Shown: piece by piece, positions 1 through 7,179 of the stretch
Layout: each line of letters begins with the position of its first letter
How positions within the stretch are numbered: position 1 is the first letter of the stretch
Assembly: GCA_025056955.1 (NCBI GenBank)
Contig: JANWYL010000092.1
Location: 1 to 11,109 of the forward strand
From: Sandaracinaceae bacterium
GTDB lineage: Bacteria > Myxococcota_A > Polyangia > Polyangiales > Sandaracinaceae
DNA length: 11,109 nt
Direction: 5' to 3'
Notes under the pieces: model-generated
Told to the model about the DNA's origin: nothing
The model's database searches: none
What the model saw: only the letters and a program-made list of their open reading frames with translations
Translations under genes and position numbers: made by a program

Positions 1-860
1 GCCTTCAAAACGAGGCCGTGACCGTTCCAACCACCCGCAAGGCGCGTTTGATTCAGGCCTTGGTCGATGCAGGCCTCCGTCGGATCGAAGTGACAAGCTT
101 TGTCTCGCCCAAGTGGGTGCCTCAGCTGGCCGATGCCGAAGAGGTGATCGGGCTCCTGCCTCAGCTTGAAGGGGTGCGCTACAGTGCCCTTTGCCCGAAT
201 CTCAAGGGCTTGGAACGGGCTCTTGCTGCCAATGTCAAAGAAATCGCCCTTTTCCTTTCGGCGAGTGAGAGCCATAACCGCAAAAACATCAACCGTTCGA
301 TCGACGATACGCTTGCGCTTTACCGCGAGATCGCCCAAGAAGCGGTGCGCCACGGCCTAAGGGTGAGGGGCTACGTTTCGACAGTTTGGGGCTGCCCCTA
401 TGAGGGCGAAGTCCCGATCGCCTCCACGATACGCATCGCAAAAAAGCTTTTCGAGGCGGGCTGCTATGAAGTGGCTTTGAGCGATACGATTGGAGTTGGA
501 AATCCCCTTCAGACAAAGCGCATCCTTCAAAGTTGTTTGGTCGAATTTCCTGCCTCGATGCTCGCCATGCACATGCACGATACCCGGGGCACTGCCTTGG
601 CAAACATTCTCGTAGGGGTTGAGATGGGGATCCGCACCTTTGACGCATCGGTTGGCGGGCTTGGTGGCTGCCCCTATGCCCCTGGTGCTGCCGGAAATGT
701 CGCAACCGAAGACCTGGTTTATATGCTGAATGGGATGGGCATTCGCACGGGGATTGATCTTGAAGCGCTTTGGGTCGCAGGCCAGGTGGCTGAGGCCATC
801 ATCGGCCGTGAGCTTCCTGGGAAAGTGCATCGCGCGGGCGTGCGTTCACTGGCCCGCTAG
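1..860 (+). CDS. mvaB: 3-hydroxy-3-methylglutaryl-CoA lyase, 5'-truncated
   Basis: This enzyme cleaves HMG-CoA to acetoacetate and acetyl-CoA, the last step of leucine degradation and ketone-body formation, in the cytosol. The frame is open to the left edge and already reads LQNE before the GTG at 18. That matches the RDGLQNE motif near the N-terminus of the family, so the GTG is internal and only a short N-terminal stretch is missing. Visible family hallmarks are SFVSPKWVPQ, PNLKG, KNIN, RGYVS..GCPYEG, and SDTIGVG. The metal-binding pair is HMHD (about 570-581; HCHD in the human enzyme), and GLGGCPYA carries the catalytic cysteine of the flexible loop. GNVATEDLVYML follows near the C-terminus. 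All expected active-site residues inside the window are present. It ends one base from the stop of the convergent gene at 862. Isopropylmalate synthase-like relatives are less likely given GLGGCPYA. Confidence 0.95.
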   Translation, partial: LQNEAVTVPTTRKARLIQALVDAGLRRIEVTSFVSPKWVPQLADAEEVIGLLPQLEGVRYSALCPNLKGLERALAANVKEIALFLSASESHNRKNINRSIDDTLALYREIAQEAVRHGLRVRGYVSTVWGCPYEGEVPIASTIRIAKKLFEAGCYEVALSDTIGVGNPLQTKRILQSCLVEFPASMLAMHMHDTRGTALANILVGVEMGIRTFDASVGGLGGCPYAPGAAGNVATEDLVYMLNGMGIRTGIDLEALWVAGQVAEAIIGRELPGKVHRAGVRSLAR

Positions 861-861
861 T

Positions 862-1755
862 TTAGCCATCAAGCCGACCAATTGAAGCGAGGTAATTTTC
901 AGCCAAGGGTGCATCGTTTGTATTGTCAGGGTGAAAGGATGGGTGCATGTACTCCAAAAAGCCGCGCACAAAGAGCCGGATGCGGCGCTTTCGCTCGAGG
1001 CGGAGGCGGGGGTTGTTTTTGGCAAACTCCCAGGAAGCCCTGAGATCGGTGCCAAGCTTTTCCTCTTGGCGGAGGAGGTGAAGGGTGCCAGCTCTCCAAA
1101 ACCACATGAGCACAAGCGTTGCTACGAAAAGCCCAGCGATGCGCATTGAGTAACGCCCATCCACCGCTTCAAACACGTCAAAGGCCACAGATTTGTGTTC
1201 GATTTCCTCGGCTGCATGCCACTTCATGAGGGCAGCCATGGTCGGGTGTGCGAAATTCAAAAAATCGCTTGAGAGTGCATTTCGCCCAAGCAGCGCCGTA
1301 AAATGCTCAAGCGCTGCGGTGGTGGCCAATCGCAAAGCCGGCGGTGCGAGCTTTTCGATGCGGGCGTAAGCAACGCCTTTGTACCATTCGAGAAAGGAGC
1401 GAATCTCGTAGCCTTGCGCTTCAAGGACCCGAAAGAAACGCTCATGGGCTTGCCCATGTCGCCCTTCCTGGCCGTAAAAGGCCCGCATGCGCCGGTACAG
1501 CAATGGGTCTTTGACCCGATCTTCGTAATGGCGCAGCGCGCGGATGAAAAAGCGCTCGCCTTCCGGAAAAAGCAGCTGAAGCGCATTGGCAAGTGCAGTG
1601 ACGTGGGCATTTCCCATGAACCAATGCCGGGGGATTTGCCCTGCATCAAACTCAAACTCCATGGCCCGCACGATGGGCACGCGAGGAGTGGGCCCTTTGC
1701 TCAAAGGGTGCGAAAGAGGACGCGGGAATGAACCCATGCGCTCATTTTGACTCAC
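862..1755 (-). CDS. PF10118-type predicted metal-dependent hydrolase (ferritin-like)
   Basis: The 297-residue product resembles the COG3687/PF10118 family, annotated as predicted metal-dependent hydrolases but with no firmly known reaction. A helical ferritin-like fold with a dinuclear metal site is expected. Candidate ligands are LFPEGE (E65/E67), GQEGRHGQAH (E97, H100, H104), the ALEH at 149-151 and EEIEHKSVAFDV (E184, H187). A hydrophobic segment at about 205-222 (IAGLFVATLVLMWFW) could touch or span the membrane. The start is uncertain: the GTG at 1755 has no clear Shine-Dalgarno sequence, and ATGs at 1737 (residue 7) and residue 32 are alternatives, the last closer to the conserved region. 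A perfect palindrome lies directly upstream. The gene follows the DUF455 gene on the same strand after about 120 bases, so it may have its own promoter. The family call is from recognition of motif order. Confidence 0.85.
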   Translation of the reverse strand: MSQNERMGSFPRPLSHPLSKGPTPRVPIVRAMEFEFDAGQIPRHWFMGNAHVTALANALQLLFPEGERFFIRALRHYEDRVKDPLLYRRMRAFYGQEGRHGQAHERFFRVLEAQGYEIRSFLEWYKGVAYARIEKLAPPALRLATTAALEHFTALLGRNALSSDFLNFAHPTMAALMKWHAAEEIEHKSVAFDVFEAVDGRYSMRIAGLFVATLVLMWFWRAGTLHLLRQEEKLGTDLRASWEFAKNNPRLRLERKRRIRLFVRGFLEYMHPSFHPDNTNDAPLAENYLASIGRLDG

Positions 1756-1757
1756 TG

Positions 1758-1772
1758 TTGAACAAAGTTCAA
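1758..1772. promoter_or_regulatory. Perfect 15-bp palindrome, candidate operator
   Basis: TTGAAC-AAA-GTTCAA has perfect 6-base arms around a 3-base centre. It ends 2 bases upstream of the GTG start of the minus-strand PF10118-type gene. The size, symmetry and position suit a TetR-like or other dimeric repressor. No regulator gene is present in the window, so the partner is unknown. If the real start is ATG 1737 the site would overlap the 5' leader. Confidence 0.4.
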
Positions 1773-1773
1773 T

Positions 1774-1808
1774 ATCAAAAGAAGGCAGTTCTTATATGGG
1801 CTTTTGAT
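1774..1808. repeat. 8-bp inverted repeat in the promoter gap
   Basis: ATCAAAAG (1774-1781) and CTTTTGAT (1801-1808) are perfect inverted copies separated by 19 bases. They lie in the AT-rich gap upstream of the PF10118-type gene, next to the 1758-1772 palindrome. The pair could be a second operator or part of a promoter with TATAAG-like sequence between the arms on the minus strand. It has no T-run typical of an intrinsic terminator. The gap from 1756 to 1878 contains no other clear feature. Confidence 0.25.
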
Positions 1809-1878
1809 TGGTTGGATGATTTGCGGATGATTGGCGTAAGGCGAGGGCTTGGTTTTTGAGGGTCGGCCAGGCTTGGCT

Positions 1879-2760
1879 TCAGTTGGGGCATTCGGTGGCT
1901 TCTTCGTTTCGGGTTGGCTTTGGACGCGACTCCAGGCGGCAAGCTTCGAGCTCGTCCAGCCACTTGCCGCTCAGCCCTGCTTGCGTGCGGGCTTCGCGAT
2001 TGAGGGGCAGCCCGCGGAGGAGGACAGGGCTGATTGGGGGAGGCAAAAGGGCTTGGAAATCGGCCAGGCTTTCGAGCCGCACCCCGAGGCGCCCAAGCCA
2101 TTCGACAGCAAAGCGAACGTGGGCAACTTCATCGGCTATCACCTGGCGCAAAATCGCGCCGGCCTCTGGATCGCCTGCTGCTTCGAGCATGGCTGCAAAA
2201 CGGGGCCCGTGGTCGAGGTTGCCTCCTTCGAGACCGACGCCCATCAAGGCCAAAAAAGAGGTGGCGCTTGGGCAGGCTGGCACCCGCTCCCAAAACCAGT
2301 CCCGCACGGGAAAATCGCCGATTTTGTGCCCAAGCCTCTCGATATGGGCTGCGTACATGCGCATGTGCTTGGCTTCATCAAAAAGCAGCCTGATCCAGCC
2401 CCGGCGCACGGGAAGAGGCGCCTCGGGAAAAGCGAGAACGGCCCAAGCGAAAAGCTCTCCTGCTTGGAGCTCATGGTGAAAGAAGGTGTGAAGAAGCTTT
2501 GCGCGTTGCGATGGCTGCGAAAGCGTTTTGGCTTTGGGTGTTTTTGAGCGATGGGTAAAGCGCAAAGAGGGGGGGCGTAGCGGGCGCACCCACGCGCGAG
2601 CCACTGGCTTTTCCTCCCATTTGTTGGGCAGGGGAGGTGGCGACATTCTCAGTTCGATCGAAGGGGTTTGGAGGTAGTCGTAGGCCCACCTTTCGATCGT
2701 GCCAAGGGGTGGGATGGCTTCAAGCGGTGCCCCATTGTCTTTTTTGTTCTCGTTGTGCAT
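1879..2760 (-). CDS. DUF455 ferritin-like protein
   Basis: The 293-residue product matches the DUF455 (PF04305) family of uncharacterised ferritin-like proteins; no reaction is established. The N-terminal hallmark PLGTIERWAYDYL is at 18-30. The four-helix metal motifs follow in order: LLHTFFHHELQAGE (E97), FDEAKHMRMYAAHIERLGH (E129, H132), GLEGGNLDH (E178, H184) and IADEVAHVRFAVEWL (E211, H214). IGDFPVRDWFWE between helices is also typical. The likely diiron ligands are therefore all present. The frame extends to an ATG at 2793, but that codon overlaps the start of the divergent lipoprotein gene. I therefore chose the ATG at 2760, which still keeps the whole conserved domain. Residues 57-90 are unusually rich in Arg, Pro and Lys. 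It lies just upstream of a second ferritin-like gene on the same strand. Confidence 0.85.
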   Translation of the reverse strand: MHNENKKDNGAPLEAIPPLGTIERWAYDYLQTPSIELRMSPPPLPNKWEEKPVARAWVRPLRPPSLRFTHRSKTPKAKTLSQPSQRAKLLHTFFHHELQAGELFAWAVLAFPEAPLPVRRGWIRLLFDEAKHMRMYAAHIERLGHKIGDFPVRDWFWERVPACPSATSFLALMGVGLEGGNLDHGPRFAAMLEAAGDPEAGAILRQVIADEVAHVRFAVEWLGRLGVRLESLADFQALLPPPISPVLLRGLPLNREARTQAGLSGKWLDELEACRLESRPKPTRNEEATECPN

Positions 2761-2773
2761 TTCGAGCCCAGGG

Positions 2774-2785
2774 GACAAGCTTGTC
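2774..2785. promoter_or_regulatory. Perfect 12-bp palindrome between divergent starts
   Basis: GACAAGCTTGTC is fully self-complementary. It lies between the chosen DUF455 start (2760, minus) and the lipoprotein start (2788, plus), only 2 bases before the latter. A dimeric regulator bound here could control both directions or block initiation of the 2788-7829 operon. It does not resemble a Fur box. A chance palindrome of this length is possible. Confidence 0.3.
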
Positions 2786-2787
2786 AC

Positions 2788-4950
2788 ATGCATCGCTTGA
2801 GGAAAGCACTTTTATTGATCCTTGCGAATTGGATGTGTGTTGGAAGCGCGGCCTGTGGAGGGGGAGGGACCCCTCAGGATGGAGGTTTGGAAGGAGGCGA
2901 CGTTCTCGTTCCAGATGCAGGGCGAGACGCTGGCCCTCGTGAGATCAAAACATGGATTCTCACGACGGAAGACGCAAGGGCGCCACTTGAGGCTTTTTCT
3001 GAATTTTTGCCTGAATCCCTGGCGGCTGGCGTGATGGCAGTCCAAGACCCAATTCGCTCTTTGCGGGAGTTTACACGAGGTGAGCGCCGCTTTGCTGTTG
3101 TCGCTGAGTCTGGAAGGTGCGCAGAATGCTTTAGAATCGAGGAGGGTGATGGAGGGTGGATCGTGAAGGGTGGGCTGCCTCTCGGTGTGCAGTACGGGGT
3201 TTCTGCCCTTCTTGAGGCGATGGGTGTACGCTTCTTTCACCCTCACTACACCTATGTTCCACAAACCTTACAACCCCCAGATCGCTCCATTATCAATGTC
3301 GATCACCAACCAGAAATCGATATGAGGGGGCTTCAATTTCACATCCTTCACCCAATTGAAACCTACTTTGATTTTTGGGAGCCATCCCCGGAGCACCTAC
3401 AGGATGCATATCGCACCCTCCAATGGGTGGTTGCAAACAGAGGCAACTTTGTGACATGGCCTGGCATTCGCAACCTGCGCACGGCTTCGGGAGAGCAAAG
3501 AGAGGCCTTGGTGGCTCACCAGCGGGCGATCATTGAACGCGCCCATTTGCATGGCCTTCGGGTTGGATTTGGGGTGCAGATTTTTGGCCTTTCCAATCTC
3601 CAGAATGCCTACGATCTTGTGACAAGCAGCAGGGATAATCTGGCTGAAGCGATCACCCAAAACATGGAGCCCCTGAGGCAGTTGCCTTTTGATGCAATCA
3701 ACTTTTCATTCGGTGAGTTTTTTGCGGCAAACCCCGAGCAATTCATTCAAGGCCTTGAGCTTGCCCATGATGCAGCGCGGGCGATTTTCCCACGCGCGCT
3801 GATCAGCGGGACCATCCACGTTGGCGATTTTCCGACAACGCGCATCGACTACATGGGGAATCGCATTCTTTACTATTTCCTCATCGATTATGCGCGTCGT
3901 CCCATTCGCCCGTGGGTGCATACAGTGATGTACTACGGCCTCTTTGGGAGTGCAGGGGGAGCCTATAATCACGCCAACTTTAACGAGCACCGAGAGTACC
4001 TCTTCCGTCGCTTGGCTGAGGGCAAAGAGGTGGGGTACAAGCCAGAGAGCGCCTACTGGGTTGCATTTGACATCAACGTGCCCACCTACCTGCCTCTCTA
4101 CATCTACAAGCGTTGGGAGGACCTTCATGGCATTCGCGAAAGGGCCCGGATGGCCATGCATGGGGGGCTTGAGGACCATGTGCTTTTCACGAGTGGTTGG
4201 GAGTGGGGGTATTGGCAAATCGACTGGGCTGTGCTTCGGATGAACTGGAAAACACCCTCTGGATTTGATGAAGTGGTTGCCGAGATGCTGGCTCCTCTGC
4301 CTGATGCGCGCGAAGCCACAGACATCATTCGCTCCCTCGCCCTCCTCCAAAACGAGTACCTGATTGAGAAAAACCTTGCGGCCTATCTCGCGGGCCAGGA
4401 TGCGACTTTCGAAATTGGCTATGCGATGGGTTTTTGGAGCCAACCACGAAGGCCATCGATGCGGGACATTCAAATGATGTCTGAAATGGGGCGGAATGCC
4501 TTTGAGCGCGATGTGGTCAACGAGCTTCGAAACCTGGCCAACGCGACGAGGAATCTTCTTGAGCGGGTTGAGCGTTTGCCTTCGCTTGGTCGTGAACGCG
4601 TTTGGGCAGAGCTCAGGGATGGGATTGCAATCGATCTGGCCCGAGCAGAGTTTGCAAGCGCCTTGTGGGGAGCCGCGCTGCAAGCGTCCAGGGGCGCAGA
4701 CCCAAGCTCGCTTGAGGCAGCAATGGAGCGCGCGCTCGATTCTGCCCGAAACATTGTGCGGAGGAGGCATGCGGCCCTTTTTGACCCTCGACCAGAAGAG
4801 ATTTTGGCTCACCGCATCTCCACTGCGCTCATTTACCGCTACGGATACTTGCGTGAAGCCGATACCCTTTGCTTCTGGGTTCGAGAGCGCGCCCAATACC
4901 TCAACACCTTCCGAGGCGCTTCTGAACGTGTACCTGGGTGTGTCCTTTGA
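2788..4950 (+). CDS. Large lipoprotein resembling glycoside hydrolases
   Basis: I chose the ATG at 2788 because it gives a clean lipoprotein signal: MHRLRK, a hydrophobic run LLLILANWMCVG, then SAAC with C23. The frame is open further upstream (2668) but without a sensible start. The mature 720-residue protein begins with a low-complexity Gly/Asp linker. Residues about 50-160 resemble the non-catalytic N-terminal domain of GH67/GH20-type enzymes, especially GLPLGVQYGVSALLEAMGVRFFHP followed by YVP. MRGLQFH (179-185) and WVVANRGNFVTWPG (213-226) look like the start of a TIM barrel. Acidic, Trp- and Tyr-rich motifs such as INFSFGEFF and SGWEWGYWQIDW suit a carbohydrate pocket. The C-terminal third is mainly helical. 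The exact family and substrate are not recognised, and catalytic residues cannot be assigned. It is the first gene of a four-gene operon encoding heme and metal proteins. Confidence 0.75.
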   Translation: MHRLRKALLLILANWMCVGSAACGGGGTPQDGGLEGGDVLVPDAGRDAGPREIKTWILTTEDARAPLEAFSEFLPESLAAGVMAVQDPIRSLREFTRGERRFAVVAESGRCAECFRIEEGDGGWIVKGGLPLGVQYGVSALLEAMGVRFFHPHYTYVPQTLQPPDRSIINVDHQPEIDMRGLQFHILHPIETYFDFWEPSPEHLQDAYRTLQWVVANRGNFVTWPGIRNLRTASGEQREALVAHQRAIIERAHLHGLRVGFGVQIFGLSNLQNAYDLVTSSRDNLAEAITQNMEPLRQLPFDAINFSFGEFFAANPEQFIQGLELAHDAARAIFPRALISGTIHVGDFPTTRIDYMGNRILYYFLIDYARRPIRPWVHTVMYYGLFGSAGGAYNHANFNEHREYLFRRLAEGKEVGYKPESAYWVAFDINVPTYLPLYIYKRWEDLHGIRERARMAMHGGLEDHVLFTSGWEWGYWQIDWAVLRMNWKTPSGFDEVVAEMLAPLPDAREATDIIRSLALLQNEYLIEKNLAAYLAGQDATFEIGYAMGFWSQPRRPSMRDIQMMSEMGRNAFERDVVNELRNLANATRNLLERVERLPSLGRERVWAELRDGIAIDLARAEFASALWGAALQASRGADPSSLEAAMERALDSARNIVRRRHAALFDPRPEEILAHRISTALIYRYGYLREADTLCFWVRERAQYLNTFRGASERVPGCVL

Positions 4951-4954
4951 TCAC

Positions 4955-4960
4955 GGAGGG
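4955..4960 (+). promoter_or_regulatory. Shine-Dalgarno for the di-heme protein gene
   Basis: GGAGGG lies just after the stop of the upstream lipoprotein gene and about 3-4 bases before GTG 4964. It is the only strong Shine-Dalgarno near this start, which is why 4964 was preferred over GTG 4991. The spacing is tight, so the choice stays open. Confidence 0.45.
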
Positions 4961-4963
4961 TGA

Positions 4964-6172
4964 GTGCGGGTAGTTAATCCTGCAGAGTGGGTGAAATGGC
5001 GAAAAAATCAATGGTGCTTTCAGTTGCTGTTTTGGGTGACTGGAAGTTGTTCCCATGAGGCATCTCCTCTCGGTTGGGACAGTGGGGTGGTGTGGCGGAA
5101 GGAGGATCGCTCCGATCGCGCCCTTTTTCCGCTTTCGCCTGAAGACCGTGCCCGATTTGTGCAAGGTGAGCGTTTGTTTTCTAAGACATTTCTTGAGTCA
5201 GAGGGGCTTGGTCCTCTTTACATTCAGCGTTCATGCGAATCCTGCCATGAGGGTGATGCACGTGGCCCTGGGGTGGTATTGCGCTTTGTGCCACCTCCGG
5301 GCTTTGCATTTGGTGACACCCTGATTCCCCGAAGTGTTCAAAATGCAACACCCATTCGCCCCCCTCAAGGCACCCCTCTGTTCCGCCGTTTTCCACCACC
5401 GGTTTTTGCTCGTGGCCTAATCGAAGCCATTCCTGACGAAACCATCGAGGGGTGGGCCCGCGCCCAAGCGGAGGATCCTGGCCCAGTGCGCGGTGTGCCA
5501 GCTCGGCTTTCTCCCTCTTCTTCTGATCCCCCAAGCATTTTTGGCTCAAATCCTCCGCGACTTGGCCGTTTCGGGCACAAGGCCCGCTCTGCCACCCTCG
5601 AAGCTTTCGTTGCAGATGCACTCCACGTGGACATGGGGCTCACTTCGGCTTTTCGCCCCCAAGAAGTCCCCAACCCAAGCGGGATCGCTGAAGACGGGCG
5701 TCCAGGCCTTGATCTTGACGAAAAGGACTTTGGGGCGCTCGTTGGGTATGTTCGCCTGCTCGATCTTCCAGAGCGAAAAACCAGCGATTCAAAGGGTGAA
5801 TCCCTTTTCAGAGGCGTGGGTTGTGCGGAGTGTCATGTCCCAGAAGCGCGCACCCGCTCGGATCATCCGATTGCTGTTTTAGCAAATCGCGAGGTAAAGC
5901 TCTACACGGATCTTTTGCTTCACGACATGGGGGATGGCCTTGCTGATGGGATCAGGGAGGGTGCAGCATCAGGGAGGATGTGGCGGACTTCTCCCTTGAT
6001 TGGCCTCCGTTTTTTCAAGCGCTTTCTCCACGACGGAAGCGCTCGCTCGGTGCTTGAAGCGATTGAAAGGCACGATTCAGCTGGCTCAGAGGCACGGGAA
6101 AGCGTGGCGAAGTTTCGGGCGTTGCCTTTTGAGGAGCGCCAGGCCCTGCTCCGTTTTGTTGAGGGGCTCTAG
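4964..6172 (+). CDS. Di-heme oxidoreductase, COG3488/DUF1111 family
   Basis: This exported c-type cytochrome resembles the di-heme oxidoreductases (DHOR, COG3488), which are related to di-heme peroxidases; the physiological reaction is not settled. Two heme c sites are visible: CESCH (91-95), inside the family pattern GLGPLYIQRSCESCHEGDARG, and CAECH (287-291). LLLHDMGDGLADG (317-329) and MWRTSPLIGL in the C-terminal part are family signatures. Residues 10-29 form a lipoprotein-like signal, KWRK then a hydrophobic run ending VTGSC, so anchoring through C29 is likely. The start could be GTG 4964 or GTG 4991; the latter gives a more compact signal peptide but lacks a good ribosome-binding site. 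At about 400 residues it is somewhat short for the family. Its nearest operon partner is an imelysin/EfeO-like gene, a pairing seen in iron-responsive operons elsewhere. Confidence 0.9.
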   Translation: MRVVNPAEWVKWRKNQWCFQLLFWVTGSCSHEASPLGWDSGVVWRKEDRSDRALFPLSPEDRARFVQGERLFSKTFLESEGLGPLYIQRSCESCHEGDARGPGVVLRFVPPPGFAFGDTLIPRSVQNATPIRPPQGTPLFRRFPPPVFARGLIEAIPDETIEGWARAQAEDPGPVRGVPARLSPSSSDPPSIFGSNPPRLGRFGHKARSATLEAFVADALHVDMGLTSAFRPQEVPNPSGIAEDGRPGLDLDEKDFGALVGYVRLLDLPERKTSDSKGESLFRGVGCAECHVPEARTRSDHPIAVLANREVKLYTDLLLHDMGDGLADGIREGAASGRMWRTSPLIGLRFFKRFLHDGSARSVLEAIERHDSAGSEARESVAKFRALPFEERQALLRFVEGL

Positions 6173-6176
6173 GTGG
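6171..6176 (+). promoter_or_regulatory. Shine-Dalgarno overlapping the upstream stop
   Basis: AGGTGG overlaps the TAG of the di-heme gene and lies 7 bases before ATG 6184. It fixes the start of the imelysin-like gene and indicates translational linkage inside the operon. Confidence 0.5.
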
Positions 6177-6183
6177 TGAGGCG

Positions 6184-7179
6184 ATGAGAAAGAGGCTCGT
6201 TGTGGTTCTTTTTACCCTTTTTGCCTCTTGTGGTGAAGATGCCAACGAGCGGAGTGAAACCGCTTCAAAGTCAAAAGAGTTGAGAGAACGGGCAGCCATT
6301 GAGGTCGATCGCTTTGTCGATGGTGAAGCCAAGGCCTTGCTTCGTACTGCTCGGAAGCTTTGTGCGCCTGGAATTGGCCCCGAGGAGCGCCGCAACCACT
6401 GGAAACGCGCCCGCACCCACTACGAGCGGATTGAAGGTGCAATTGCCGTGCTTTTCCCAGAAACCGATGCGGATGTGGATGGCCGTTATGAGCACGTGGT
6501 CGAACTCGAGGATGACCGCAATCCTTTCGATGGAGTCGGCTTCATCGGCATGCATGCCATCGAAAGAATTCTTTGGGCTGAGGAGATTCCTGAGGCGGTG
6601 TTTGCGTTTGAGCGGGCCCTTGTGCACTACGCACCTCCCCAGCCTTTGGTCAAAGAGCGAGAGAACGAGTTTTTGGCCGGGCTCTGCGCTCGACTCATTC
6701 GTGACCTCGAAGGCATGGCGAACGCGCTCGAAGGGGTGATCCTCGATCCAGAGACAGCGTGGCGAGGCCTTTTGGGTTCGATCGAAGAGCAAGTCGAGAA
6801 GCTCAGGCTTGATGGAGCGGGGCAAAGCGAGTCCCGCTACGCCCGATACACCTTGGCCGATATGCGCGCCAACCTCGAAGGCGGCTGGGCTGTGCTCCGG
6901 GCCTTCGAGCCAGAAATTGGGCTTCTTCCCGACGGGAAGCGCCGGATCGAGGCTTTGCGCCAAGGCCTGCGCCGCCTCGAAGAGGCTTATGGCACGATTT
7001 CAGGCGATGCCTTGCCCGAACCACCTCCTCACTTCGACCCCATGCGCCCGGGCGATGACCCCTATGGCCGCCTCTACCTGCTTCTTGCGCGCGAGTCGGA
7101 TCGTTTCCGCCCTGGCTCCCTCGCCTTCTGGATCCATGAGACAGGGCGCCTGCTCGGGATGAAGGAGCTTGAGCGATGA
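6184..7179 (+). CDS. Imelysin / EfeO-type lipoprotein (PF09375)
   Basis: The product is a 331-residue lipoprotein with a short signal: MRKR, a hydrophobic run, then LFASC with C16 as the lipidation site. The mature part matches the imelysin/EfeO family (peptidase M75, COG2822), helical proteins linked to iron uptake; proteolytic activity is doubtful for the family as a whole. The signature GxHxxE is present as GMHAIE (H124, E127). It is preceded by the typical WKRARTHYERIEGA (73-86) and an acidic segment FPETDADVDGRYEH (91-104). The remaining 200 residues are helical and charged, ending with a conserved-looking FRPGSLAFWIHETG. It starts 11 bases after the di-heme gene and overlaps the next gene by 4 bases (ATGA), so co-translation is expected. 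A role in binding or delivering iron or heme at the envelope is inferred from family and context. Confidence 0.85.
   Translation: MRKRLVVVLFTLFASCGEDANERSETASKSKELRERAAIEVDRFVDGEAKALLRTARKLCAPGIGPEERRNHWKRARTHYERIEGAIAVLFPETDADVDGRYEHVVELEDDRNPFDGVGFIGMHAIERILWAEEIPEAVFAFERALVHYAPPQPLVKERENEFLAGLCARLIRDLEGMANALEGVILDPETAWRGLLGSIEEQVEKLRLDGAGQSESRYARYTLADMRANLEGGWAVLRAFEPEIGLLPDGKRRIEALRQGLRRLEEAYGTISGDALPEPPPHFDPMRPGDDPYGRLYLLLARESDRFRPGSLAFWIHETGRLLGMKELER
7162..7167 (+). promoter_or_regulatory. Shine-Dalgarno inside the upstream gene
   Basis: AAGGAG sits 8 bases before ATG 7176, inside the end of the imelysin-like gene. With the ATGA overlap it fixes the start of the P460-like gene. Confidence 0.6.

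Noticed and set aside
289..830. Minus-strand frames across the HMG-CoA lyase gene
   Set aside because: They are antisense to a gene with all family hallmarks; no domain was recognised in them.
1849..2547. Plus-strand open frame of 232 codons
   Set aside because: It is antisense to the DUF455 gene, whose metal-binding motifs are clear on the minus strand.
3706..4896. Long open frame (396 codons) on the minus strand inside the GH-like lipoprotein gene
   Set aside because: It lies entirely antisense to a gene with a signal peptide and domain motifs. Its product shows no recognisable domain and is what codon bias in a GC-rich gene produces by chance.
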